Assembly (NCBI GenBank): GCA_029941905.1
Contig: JAPYTQ010000030.1
Span: forward strand, 1 to 64,000
DNA from: JAHRVQ01 sp029941905
GTDB taxonomy: Bacteria > Pseudomonadota > Gammaproteobacteria > Pseudomonadales > Azotimanducaceae
Length of the DNA stretch: 64,000 bases
Direction of reading: 5' to 3'
Of this stretch, positions 1-7,785 are shown piece after piece. The position numbers were made by a program, and so were the translations under genes. The notes beneath the pieces are model-generated. The model saw only the letters and a list, made by a program, of their open reading frames with translations. It ran no database searches and was not told where the DNA came from. How positions within the stretch are numbered: position 1 is the stretch's first letter; each line of letters starts with the position of its first letter.

Positions 1-69
1 ACTATTTGCACAAAATTTAACCCGCAATGCGCTTCTTATCGTTTACTCTAGGAGGCTGACCGAGAATCT

Positions 70-81
70 CTGATTAATCAG
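70..81. promoter_or_regulatory. 12-bp perfect palindrome upstream of the sigma factor gene
   Basis: CTGATTAATCAG is self-complementary and lies 29 bases before the start of the sigma factor gene, just ahead of its ribosome-binding site (GGAAGGAGAAGG, about 90-102). Such a site could bind a dimeric regulator. Alternatively, the stretch GAATCTCTGATTAA (about 64-77) matches 13 of 14 bases of the terminal repeat of the small element at 55787-55944, so it could be the decayed end of a similar element. Neither reading is proven. Confidence 0.3.
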
Positions 82-110
82 GACCTCCCTGGAAGGAGAA
101 GGTATGAATT

Positions 111-711
111 ATGGCAATCGCCCTGCCAACGGACGATAGCGGCAGAATCAGAAAACGATCAAGTTCAGATGATCAGCTGATGCAAGCCTACGCACGTGGC
201 AAAACTGACGCTTTCGATCAGTTATACCTCAGGTACAAACAGCCACTTTATGGTTACTTGTATCGAAACTGCCACCGGACCGAGGTTGATGAGTTGTTCC
301 AGGAGATCTGGTTGCGGGTGATTGCTTCGCAGTCCAGGTACAAGGGCAACAATAAGTTTCGAGCCTGGATATTCACCCTCGCACACAACTGTCTGGTTGA
401 TCACTATCGAAAGACAGAACGGCAGGCTTTTTTTTGCAGATGAAGGTGAACAACTGATAGAAAAGAAACTTAACGATGGAAAGTTAACGGAGGTTGCCTT
501 GGATACCGCAGAAATGACAGAGTCCATACTCACTGCTGTTAAGTCATTACCACAAGAACAACGCGAGGCATTTTATCTACGGGAAGAAGCTGGCTTTTCT
601 ATCAAGGAAATCGCCGAAGTTCAAACCGTCAGTCAGGAAGCGGCGAAAAGCAGACTGAGGTATGCCTACCAAAAACTCAGGCAAATGCTCAAGGAGATCC
701 CCGGGAAATAG
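111..711 (+). pseudogene. ECF-type RNA polymerase sigma factor, split by a frameshift
   Basis: The two halves together make one sigma-70 family protein of about 199 residues. Region 2 is in the first frame (111-443; FDQLYLRYKQPLYGYL, DELFQEIWLRV, FRAWIFTLAHN). Region 4 is in the next frame (about 436-711; LPQEQREAFYLREEAGFSIKEI, with the helix-turn-helix around SQEAAKSRLR). The frames change at a run of eight T (428-435); with seven T the frame is continuous (QAFF then ADEGEQ). The start has a good ribosome-binding site, GGAGAAGG. The cause may be a true mutation, transcriptional slippage on the T run, or a sequencing error. The next gene, five bases downstream, is a small membrane protein that may be its anti-sigma partner. 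The family assignment is firm; whether it is functional is open. Confidence 0.8.
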
Positions 712-715
712 CACG

Positions 716-1036
716 ATGAATATGCAACAGCAAAACAGTTGGGAATCTGAAGACTTCGAATTAGAACAGGAATTCAAGGATGTCAGCAACCTGGTTCGAA
801 AGAATCGCCCACCACCCCCGAAAGTCCCTCGTCGACTTGATCGGTTGATTCGCAGGTATGCCACCGGGCAACCTGGTGATGAGTTGCAAAACAACTGGCT
901 GCTGGGTTCGGGCTTGCAACTTGTCCTGGTGGTTTTACTGTTGTTTGTGATCGGCGTGATGTTCATCTCCAGCATTGAGCAGACCGGCCGCGAAAATGAG
1001 TCACCGGTAGATACAGTTATCCAGCGCGATTCGTAA
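716..1036 (+). CDS. Small single-span membrane protein, possible anti-sigma partner
   Basis: A 106-residue protein starting at ATG 716, five bases after the sigma factor stop, so probably co-transcribed. It has an acidic N-terminus, a proline-rich basic stretch (NRPPPPKVPRRLDRLIRRYA) at about 35-54, one membrane segment (LQLVLVVLLLFVIGVMFIS) at about 72-90 and a short C-terminal tail. Many gammaproteobacterial sigma factor genes are followed by a small protein with a P-x-x-LD-x-x-I motif before a single span, so a role in holding the sigma factor is plausible. No zinc-binding anti-sigma motif (HxxxCxxC) is present. Function is inferred from context only. Confidence 0.55.
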   Translation: MNMQQQNSWESEDFELEQEFKDVSNLVRKNRPPPPKVPRRLDRLIRRYATGQPGDELQNNWLLGSGLQLVLVVLLLFVIGVMFISSIEQTGRENESPVDTVIQRDS

Positions 1037-1089
1037 TCGCGACGACATCTATAGTCAGTGAGTACCAAGCAGTGTCTTTTCACTCTTGA

Positions 1090-1905
1090 ATGATTGAAAA
1101 TGACCGCTCCATTCATTCCCCTAACGAGCCGGTCAGTGACAGCATGCTAAAAAGCTCCACCTGGGAAATCGAGAAATCCTGGCAAGACAGTGAATTCGCC
1201 AAAACCGTGGACTCGTTCGACAAAGCCTTTGAAAGGTACGAAGAACAGATCTCCGTCGGCAAACAATCCCGCGTATTCCGGGTATCCATTGAGAACGGAA
1301 CCTTTTTTATCAAGCAGTATTTCTCGGCCCTGGGGTTAAGTGCCTGGTTCGGCTATTCACGCTGCCAGGTAGAAGTGAGAAACATTCGCTGGTTTACCAG
1401 CCAGCAAATCGCCTGCGGTCAACTGGTTGCCCATGGTATCGAGACAAAGAACTTTCGCAGCAAAAGAGGTGTGTTGATCACCGCCAACGTCAGCAACAGT
1501 AAAAACCTGCAAGAAACTGCAGAAACCTGGGGCGGGATCTTCACTGACAGGCATTGGCGGATAAATGTGATCAATCAACTGGCTGAAATCACCCGGCGGT
1601 TACACAGCCAGAATTTCTGTCACAATGATTTTCAGTGGCGAAACGTTCTTGTTACCCAGGATCTTCAATCACCACGGATATTCCTCATCGATTGCCCGTT
1701 TGGCCGCAAATTTGCCTGGCCAATACTTAAATATCGAAAAATCAAAGACCTCGGAAGTCTCGATGAACAAGCTCGCAAACATCTTAGTCGAACCGATCGA
1801 CTGCGATTCTACAAACGCTACCGCGGCATTGAACGACTGGCTAAAATCGATAAGAAAACGATTCGTACGATGCTTGTGCGCTATGGTGGATCACCCCACG
1901 GCTGA
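1090..1905 (+). CDS. LPS kinase-like (Kdo/WaaP-type) protein kinase
   Basis: A 271-residue protein with the kinase-like fold of the lipopolysaccharide core kinases. Visible landmarks are an N-lobe lysine in FFIKQYF (about 75), the catalytic loop HNDFQWRNVLV (about 179-189) and the metal-binding Asp in FLIDCPFGR. A basic C-terminal tail (RKHLSRTDRLRFYKRYRG) is typical of KdkA/WaaP-like enzymes. It probably phosphorylates a sugar of the LPS core or a related surface glycan at the inner membrane. The ATG at 1090 lacks a clear ribosome-binding site; an in-frame ATG at 1144 is the alternative. It sits 127 bases before the carbamoyltransferase, which supports a surface-glycan role. The exact substrate is unknown. 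Confidence 0.65.
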   Translation: MIENDRSIHSPNEPVSDSMLKSSTWEIEKSWQDSEFAKTVDSFDKAFERYEEQISVGKQSRVFRVSIENGTFFIKQYFSALGLSAWFGYSRCQVEVRNIRWFTSQQIACGQLVAHGIETKNFRSKRGVLITANVSNSKNLQETAETWGGIFTDRHWRINVINQLAEITRRLHSQNFCHNDFQWRNVLVTQDLQSPRIFLIDCPFGRKFAWPILKYRKIKDLGSLDEQARKHLSRTDRLRFYKRYRGIERLAKIDKKTIRTMLVRYGGSPHG

Positions 1906-2032
1906 ATAACAAGGCTCAATAAGAAGGCTGGGTAATTAATACTCGTCAAGTTACAATCCAATCCCGCAACGGATACGTTCATCTTGGCGCAGCAACACCA
2001 CACTGCAGTATCACCATATATAAGGGGTTTGA

Positions 2033-3877
2033 GTGAGTTGTAACATTCTTGGCATATCTGCCTATTATCATGACAGTGCGGCGGCACTGGTACAGGACGG
2101 CGATATTATGGCCGCCGCCCAGGAAGAACGGTTCACTCGTAAAAAGCATGATGCAGCATTCCCCGCAGAAGCCATTCAGTACTGTTTAAGCAACGCCAAC
2201 CTGCGTCTGAAAGACGTGGATTATGTCGTTTTTTATGACAAACCCCTGCTAAAGTTCGAGCGTTTGCTGGAAACTTACCTGGCTTATGCACCCGTGGGAT
2301 TTCGCTCTTTCGTTGCCGCTATTCCGATCTGGCTGAAGGAAAAACTTTACCTTAAGGCGACGCTCAAAAAAGCCCTTTCAGAACTCGGTGGCATCAAAGA
2401 AAAGGCATTGCCGCCGCTAATGTTTACCGAACATCATCAGGCCCACGCAGCTTCTGCTTTTTTCCCGAGCCCTTTTGATAAGGCGGCAGTTTTATGCCTC
2501 GACGGTGTCGGGGAATGGGCCACCAGCAGTATCTGGAGGGGCGAGCACAATCAGCTCGTTCCCCAGTGGGAGATCGACTTCCCCCATTCCCTGGGATTGC
2601 TCTATTCGGCTTTCACTTACTACACCGGCTTTAAGGTGAACTCAGGAGAGTACAAATTGATGGGTCTGGCACCCTATGGCGAACCAAAATACGTCGACCA
2701 GATATTCGATAAGCTACTGGATCTGAAGCCGGACGGCAGCTTCCGTCTGGACATGCGTTATTTCAACTACGCTACCGGTTTGACCATGACAAATCAGAAA
2801 TTCTCGGACTTGTTTGGCGCACCGGCAAGAACGGCAGAATCTGAGATTACCCAGCGTGAGATGGATCTGGCACGTTCTATTCAGGTTGTTACGGAAGAAA
2901 TTGTTCTCAAAATCGCCCGGGGTATTCACCAGGAACTCAAACTGGATAAACTCTGCCTGGCAGGCGGCGTTGCGCTCAATTGCGTTTCCAATGGCCGCCT
3001 GTTGCGCGAAGGCCCATTCGAGGAGATCTGGATTCAACCCGCGTCAGGCGATGCGGGTGGCGCGGTCGGTGCTGCATTGGCAATATGGTATGAATATTTA
3101 GGACACCCACGACAAACCCAGGATCACGATTCAATGCAGGGCAGCTACCTGGGACCTCGCCCCGACAATAGAACAATCACCGACTACCTTGACTCTGTTA
3201 GCGCCGGGTACCGTCAAGTTGGAGATGACGAGCTCATTCCAGAGGTCGCCAACATCATCGCAGGGGGGAGTATCGTTGGCTGGTTTCAGGGACGTATGGA
3301 GTTTGGGCCCCGGGCTCTTGGTGGCCGCTCAATCATTGGTGACCCAAGAAGTATTGAAATGCAATCAGTGATGAACCTGAAAATAAAATACCGGGAATCT
3401 TTTCGCCCATTTGCCCCTGCAGTAAAAGCTGACAAGGTTTCTGAGTGGTTTGATTTCAATACCCGCAGCCCTTATATGCTGATGGTAGCTAATGTATCCA
3501 AAGACAAGTGTCTCGATATGACAGAAGAACAAAAACAATTGTTTGGGATAGAAAAGCTCAATATACCCCGTTCCGAAATTCCTGCGGTGACCCATGTGGA
3601 TTACTCAGCGCGTATCCAGACGGTGCACAAAGAAACCAACCCACGTTTCTATCAGCTACTGGACGCATTTGAAGCATTAACGAATTGCCCGGTGCTGGTT
3701 AACACATCTTTCAATGTCAGGGGCGAACCGATTGTCAATACCCCGGAAGATGCCTATCGATGTTTTATGCGTACTGAAATGGATTACCTGGTAATGGAGA
3801 ACGTTATCTGTTTTAAACAGGACCAGCCTGACTGGCAGGAATCAACGGATTGGCAAACCGAGTTCGAGCTAGACTGA
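2033..3877 (+). CDS. Carbamoyltransferase, NodU/TobZ/SxtI family
   Basis: A 614-residue O-carbamoyltransferase starting at GTG 2033 after AAGGGG. The N-terminal Kae1-like domain begins LGISAYYHDSAAAL and has the metal-binding HHQAHAASAF motif (about 135-144) and DGVGEW (about 157). The C-terminal YrdC-like domain carries GRMEFGPRALGGRSI (about 420-434), KYRESFRPFAP and LVNTSFNVRGEP. These enzymes make carbamoyladenylate from carbamoyl phosphate and ATP and transfer the carbamoyl group to a hydroxyl of a sugar or natural product. It overlaps the next gene by one base (TGATG) and shares its order with sxtI-sxtJ-sxtK of saxitoxin clusters. No other toxin genes are present, so a surface glycan is the likelier acceptor. 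Confidence 0.9.
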   Translation: MSCNILGISAYYHDSAAALVQDGDIMAAAQEERFTRKKHDAAFPAEAIQYCLSNANLRLKDVDYVVFYDKPLLKFERLLETYLAYAPVGFRSFVAAIPIWLKEKLYLKATLKKALSELGGIKEKALPPLMFTEHHQAHAASAFFPSPFDKAAVLCLDGVGEWATSSIWRGEHNQLVPQWEIDFPHSLGLLYSAFTYYTGFKVNSGEYKLMGLAPYGEPKYVDQIFDKLLDLKPDGSFRLDMRYFNYATGLTMTNQKFSDLFGAPARTAESEITQREMDLARSIQVVTEEIVLKIARGIHQELKLDKLCLAGGVALNCVSNGRLLREGPFEEIWIQPASGDAGGAVGAALAIWYEYLGHPRQTQDHDSMQGSYLGPRPDNRTITDYLDSVSAGYRQVGDDELIPEVANIIAGGSIVGWFQGRMEFGPRALGGRSIIGDPRSIEMQSVMNLKIKYRESFRPFAPAVKADKVSEWFDFNTRSPYMLMVANVSKDKCLDMTEEQKQLFGIEKLNIPRSEIPAVTHVDYSARIQTVHKETNPRFYQLLDAFEALTNCPVLVNTSFNVRGEPIVNTPEDAYRCFMRTEMDYLVMENVICFKQDQPDWQESTDWQTEFELD

Positions 3878-4290
3878 TGGCGAACCCAGTAGAAGTAATC
3901 CAACCGGACAAAGGTCAATTGCGGACCTTTGGTTTAATATTTGCCGGTATCATTGTCGCTATTTTTGGTGTCGCACTACCACTGTTGTTGGACAGATCGA
4001 CTCCAACCTGGCCGTGGATCATTGCCATCACGATGGTGGGCCTGGCGGTTGTAGCGCCCAAATTTCTAATCTACATTTACAAGCCCTGGCTTAAATTTGG
4101 TGCGGTCGCAGGCTGGATCAACACCCGAGTTATTCTGTTTGTCATGTTTTACGGATTGATCACGCCCACCGGGCTTATCATGAGACTATTTGGCTCAGAT
4201 CCCCTGCGGAAGCGGTTTGAACCCGAGAGTGGCAGCTACCGTGTGACGAACCAGCCACAGTCCAACGACCATATGGAGAAACCCTACTGA
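3877..4290 (+). CDS. SxtJ-like membrane protein
   Basis: A 137-residue protein whose ATG overlaps the carbamoyltransferase stop codon. It has about three membrane segments: FGLIFAGIIVAIFGVALPLL (about 18-37), WIIAITMVGLAVVAP and VILFVMFYGLITPTGLI (about 91-107). It ends in a hydrophilic tail (LFGSDPLRKRFEPESGSYR). This matches the SxtJ membrane family, which typically follows a carbamoyltransferase. The biochemical role of the family is not established; a membrane partner or scaffold for the transferase is a reasonable guess. Its stop overlaps the start of the next small gene (TGATG), so the three genes form a tightly coupled unit. Confidence 0.8.
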   Translation: MANPVEVIQPDKGQLRTFGLIFAGIIVAIFGVALPLLLDRSTPTWPWIIAITMVGLAVVAPKFLIYIYKPWLKFGAVAGWINTRVILFVMFYGLITPTGLIMRLFGSDPLRKRFEPESGSYRVTNQPQSNDHMEKPY

Positions 4291-4442
4291 TGTGGGACCT
4301 GATAAAAGACCTCGCCGGTTTTATGGTAAAACGCAAAAAATACTGGTTGGCTCCCATCATCCTCGTCATGATGTTGCTGGGTGTGCTTATCGTATTCGGC
4401 GAGGGGTCGGCTGTAGCACCATTTATCTACACCCTTTTCTAG
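4290..4442 (+). CDS. DUF5989-like small membrane protein (SxtK position)
   Basis: A 50-residue protein starting at ATG 4290, overlapping the SxtJ-like stop by one base. The layout is an amphipathic start (MWDLIKDLAGFMVKRKKYW), one membrane segment (LAPIILVMMLLGVLIVFG) and a short tail ending PFIYTLF. Size, the KRKKYWLAPI junction and its position after an SxtJ-like gene all match the DUF5989 family, the partner usually found beside carbamoyltransferases. It is shorter than the usual length cut-off of gene callers and easily missed. Function unknown. Confidence 0.75.
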   Translation: MWDLIKDLAGFMVKRKKYWLAPIILVMMLLGVLIVFGEGSAVAPFIYTLF

Positions 4443-4459
4443 CGAGACTCTGAAAAGGC

Positions 4460-4495
4460 CCCGCCAATGAGCCTTGAGCCAAAGATGCTGGCGGG
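4460..4495. terminator. Weak hairpin between the carbamoyltransferase unit and the SGNH hydrolase gene
   Basis: CCCGCCA (4460-4466) pairs with TGGCGGG (4489-4495) around a 22-base loop, between two convergent genes. There is no T-run on either side, so factor-independent termination is uncertain. Confidence 0.3.
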
Positions 4496-4496
4496 T

Positions 4497-5924
4497 TCAT
4501 GGCTTCAGATAATTACCGATCATTGACGCCACGAGCTCGTTACCCGCGGGTGTCCAGTGTTGGTCATAAGTGTAATATGTTTGCTCACCAGCACTGCTCA
4601 TCTGCTGTAACAATCTGGTTGCGCTGACAAATTCGATACCTGCCTGCTCGCAAAAATCGCGGAGGACATATTCCTGGCTACCCAGTTCAGCCACCAGTTT
4701 AGCCTTGAACTCCTTTGCTGGCGGCAATGACTTCTTGCGATAGGCAACGAACGACCTGATTTGTTCTGCGCTGACATTTTCTTCAACAAGGGGGAAAATC
4801 ACATGAGGTTTGCTGGGTGCGTAAACAACCAACAGCCGGAATCCTTCATCCCGGGCGACCTGCTCCATTTCCTCAAAAATGCCCTTTGCAAACTGCCATT
4901 CCCTGGATTGCCTGAATTCATCCTCGCTGCCGTAAAGATAACCCAGGCGTTTGGGTTTAAAGCCATAGTAGTCGGCTCCTGAACCGGTGCCGATTTGAAC
5001 CGGCATCCAGCCCAGCTTCTCCTGGTACCCGGGTACAGTCGCATCTGCATTTATCGCCTCGATGACCTCGCTGGACAGACGCCTTAGCCCGGCGGTGACC
5101 GGTGAATTTTTTGTCATTGTGGAAATTTTGTCCCCCAGGCTAATGTCTTCTGCCGCAAGCCTTGCTGCCTTGGTCCTGAAATCATTACCCTCATAAATCA
5201 TGAATATGACGGTTTTCGGATTGAACTTCAGCCCCAGTTGCACGAAGTTGTTCAGGTAAACCTGGGGGTCTGAGCCTGACGCACCCAGGTTGTAAATGGA
5301 TTGACCCAGCCTCTGGGACAACAACACCGACCACATCTGACTATCTGACACATTTGAGCCAGTGGTAAACGAATCACCAACAACGACGATGTCATAATTT
5401 TCCTGTAAATCCTTGTTCCGGTACCCATAGCGGTCTATGGTTAATTCAATTTCAACCGGTCCATGGCCATCGGGCGCAGACGGATATGACCGATGGGTCA
5501 GTGGTTCGTCCTTAAATATGAGTTCATAAAACTGGTTCGGCCGCCGATATCGAACCATCCCCTGTAACTGAACACCGTTTTTGGTTTGCGTCACTGATTC
5601 CTCAACATAACGAGGTGCGAGCAACCACTGACTGCCAAGAATCACCGTAAAAATACCCACAAATGTCGAGGTTAAAACCGCGATAACCTTGTAAACCATT
5701 GCACGCCCGAACTTCATATCCGAGAACAGCAGGTAAGCGAATCCTAACAATATTAAGTTGAGTATAAATATCTGTCCGAATCGCTGGCGGGAGTATAAAC
5801 CGAAGAGAATTTCCTCCTGTCTTGCGATCAGTTCAATCAGATCACTGGACACAGTCCAGAGAAACAGACTCAGGAGGACAAAAAAAGAACCTGCAATTCT
5901 TCTGATTAGGGTTGGTCCGGGCAT
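4497..5924 (-). CDS. Membrane-anchored SGNH/GDSL hydrolase
   Basis: A 475-residue protein. About three hydrophobic segments lie in the first 120 residues (IAGSFFVLLSLFLWTVS; IFILNLILLGFAYLLF; VIAVLTSTFVGIFTVILG), then a periplasm-facing SGNH domain. Block I is VVVGDSFTTGSNV (Ser nucleophile), block III is YEGNDF (oxyanion Asn), and block V is DQHWTPAGNELVA near the C-terminus, with the Asp/His pair. Proteins of this build usually add or remove O-acetyl groups on exopolysaccharides, as AlgJ/AlgX-like enzymes do. It converges on the carbamoyltransferase unit and may act on the same glycan. Family is clear, substrate is inferred. Confidence 0.8.
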   Translation of the reverse strand: MPGPTLIRRIAGSFFVLLSLFLWTVSSDLIELIARQEEILFGLYSRQRFGQIFILNLILLGFAYLLFSDMKFGRAMVYKVIAVLTSTFVGIFTVILGSQWLLAPRYVEESVTQTKNGVQLQGMVRYRRPNQFYELIFKDEPLTHRSYPSAPDGHGPVEIELTIDRYGYRNKDLQENYDIVVVGDSFTTGSNVSDSQMWSVLLSQRLGQSIYNLGASGSDPQVYLNNFVQLGLKFNPKTVIFMIYEGNDFRTKAARLAAEDISLGDKISTMTKNSPVTAGLRRLSSEVIEAINADATVPGYQEKLGWMPVQIGTGSGADYYGFKPKRLGYLYGSEDEFRQSREWQFAKGIFEEMEQVARDEGFRLLVVYAPSKPHVIFPLVEENVSAEQIRSFVAYRKKSLPPAKEFKAKLVAELGSQEYVLRDFCEQAGIEFVSATRLLQQMSSAGEQTYYTYDQHWTPAGNELVASMIGNYLKP

Positions 5925-6177
5925 TTAAACTGAACCAGTGGCAAGTGCGTCTTCATTTAAAACAATGACCTGAAAATTCACCGCATTAAAGCACAATCGT
6001 TTGTTTTTTGGCAGATTGAGCAACTTCGAATTGGCGTGACGGGCATTTACCCCCACGAATCAAATTTGTCACTCTGATTCCTCAGCCCAAGCACGCGTCG
6101 ACACTGTTTCATTCCAGATTCTGCTAGAATCCACGTTTTCGATGCGGCGAACTATTACCAATTGTGAAGCAATTTTA

Positions 6178-6681
6178 GTGAACAGCCATCTTCTTTCCAC
6201 CGCATTGCCCAACGCCAGTATGATTCGCAGATTGGCTGCAATGGTATATGACTTCTTCCTGATAATAGCGCTGTGGCTGTTCACCGGTTCAGTGCTGCTC
6301 GCGGTGTTTGGCACTTCAACGCCTACGGACGGCCAACTTCCCGAGGAACCTGCCCTTGGTGCTATCTGGGTGCAATTGATTTGTTATCTGGAGATGTTCT
6401 GCTTCAACTTTTATTTCTGGCGGTTTAAGGGTCAAACCCTGGGAATGCAAGTCTGGAAGATTCGCGTGATGAATGAAGAAGGCGGCACCATCTCTGTCTG
6501 GCAAGCCTGCGTCCGGTTCGTTATTGCAACGATCAGCATCCCGCTGTTAGGAATTGGCCTGTGGTGGAGCTTGTTCTCAGCAGACCGCCTGACCTTGTAC
6601 GACCAGTTCTCCCGGACGCGTACCGTCTATCTCGGAACTAAACCCTACGAATCAGAACAAGTAACAGACAAGCAGGTCTAA
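6178..6681 (+). CDS. RDD family membrane protein
   Basis: A protein of about 167 residues. It has the RDD-domain opening (MIRRLAAMVYDFFLIIALW, with RR and D in the first helix), three or four membrane segments, and the conserved middle block WRFKGQTLGMQVWKIRV. It ends after RLTLYDQFSRTRTVYL, where the family has its typical DxxSxT motif. The function of most RDD proteins is not settled; ion transport is known for a few. The start is uncertain: GTG 6178 is chosen, ATG 6223 begins exactly at the conserved domain, and ATG 6142 is possible. It converges on lptG. Confidence 0.75.
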   Translation: MNSHLLSTALPNASMIRRLAAMVYDFFLIIALWLFTGSVLLAVFGTSTPTDGQLPEEPALGAIWVQLICYLEMFCFNFYFWRFKGQTLGMQVWKIRVMNEEGGTISVWQACVRFVIATISIPLLGIGLWWSLFSADRLTLYDQFSRTRTVYLGTKPYESEQVTDKQV

Positions 6682-6705
6682 GCCTATCTTTATCTCAGCT
6701 AAAGG

Positions 6706-7785
6706 CTATGCAGCACGCCTGAATAGTACATAGCCCACCACAAAGCACAGGATTATCGGGGCGAGGATGGCAATGACAGGCGCAAAGCCAAATACCATGC
6801 TGGCTGGTGACAATAGGTCGTGCAGAAACTTGAAGATTATTCCAATCACCAGACCGGTCACCACACGCATCCCCATGGTGGACTCCCGTAGCGGACCAAA
6901 GATAAAAGAGATGGCGACAAATACCAGACCGATAGTGGCAAGGGGCTGCAGCAATTTTCGCCAGAATCCCAATTCATACTTGTTGCTGTTTAGTCCCTGG
7001 GCCTGCATGTAATTGATTTTCGCATTCAGTTCAGTAATTGACATCTTGTCCGGCTTGATCAGAACCTCTGCACTAATCAGCTTCGGCGTCAGCTCCGTAT
7101 CCCAACGCATGCTGGCCAGATGTACAACAGAGGTCGTTCTTTCCTCAATATTTGTTACTGTCACATCTTCCAACAGCCAGTACTTCTCATTTTCACGCAC
7201 ATTGTGATAGACACCTCGCCTGGCAAACAAACTCCGGCTCAGGTGATTTCCGCCGTCAAAATAGTAATGGCTGACTCCCTGAATCACACCATTTTGACTC
7301 ACCTCGGCAAAGTGCATAAAGACAGACCCTTCCCGATACCAGAAACCGAATTCCGAAGTAACTGAGTCATCAACCGACATGGCCTTCGCCCGGTTAATGC
7401 GCGCGGTTTTTTCTACGTCAGGGAGTATATATTCGCCTACATACAAACCAACCACTACCAGCAACAGCGTGGGTTTCATCACATTCCAGAGGATGTACCA
7501 GGTCGATATACCCGCTGCGCGCATCACAATGAGCTCACTGTTGTTTGCCAGTATCCCCAGGCCTGCCAGGCATCCGATCAGGGCAGCATAAGGAATAGTG
7601 TCTACAAACAACCTGGGCAGGCTGAACAGGACGAAGATGACGGCCTGGTAGAAGGTATAGTTGTTTTTGATATCTTCTATCTGGTCAAGCAAGGTGAAGA
7701 CACTCAGGATCCCCAGTAAACCAAAAATCGTCAGGCCGATTGTTGCAGAAATCGTTCCTCCAAGATAATAATCAATGCGTCTCAT
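6706..7785 (-). CDS. lptG: LPS export ABC transporter permease LptG
   Basis: A 359-residue permease of the LptB2FG complex, which extracts lipopolysaccharide from the inner membrane for transport to the cell surface. It has the YjgP/YjgQ layout: an N-terminal helix (MRRIDYYLGGTISATIGLTIF), two further helices by residue 120, a large periplasmic beta-jellyroll (about 125-265) and three C-terminal helices. The GSVFMHFAEV, LNAKINYMQAQGL and EFGFWYREGSVF segments fit LptG. It follows lptF with a four-base ATGA overlap. LptG is the second gene of this pair in most gammaproteobacteria. Confidence 0.93.
   Translation of the reverse strand: MRRIDYYLGGTISATIGLTIFGLLGILSVFTLLDQIEDIKNNYTFYQAVIFVLFSLPRLFVDTIPYAALIGCLAGLGILANNSELIVMRAAGISTWYILWNVMKPTLLLVVVGLYVGEYILPDVEKTARINRAKAMSVDDSVTSEFGFWYREGSVFMHFAEVSQNGVIQGVSHYYFDGGNHLSRSLFARRGVYHNVRENEKYWLLEDVTVTNIEERTTSVVHLASMRWDTELTPKLISAEVLIKPDKMSITELNAKINYMQAQGLNSNKYELGFWRKLLQPLATIGLVFVAISFIFGPLRESTMGMRVVTGLVIGIIFKFLHDLLSPASMVFGFAPVIAILAPIILCFVVGYVLFRRAA

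Noticed and set aside
577..1116. 179-residue minus-strand ORF
   Set aside because: It is antisense to the sigma factor end and the small membrane protein, is low in family-like motifs, and overlaps better supported genes.
2033..4442. Saxitoxin biosynthesis locus
   Set aside because: Only the sxtI-J-K-like trio is present; no polyketide synthase-like sxtA, amidinotransferase or other toxin genes are seen.
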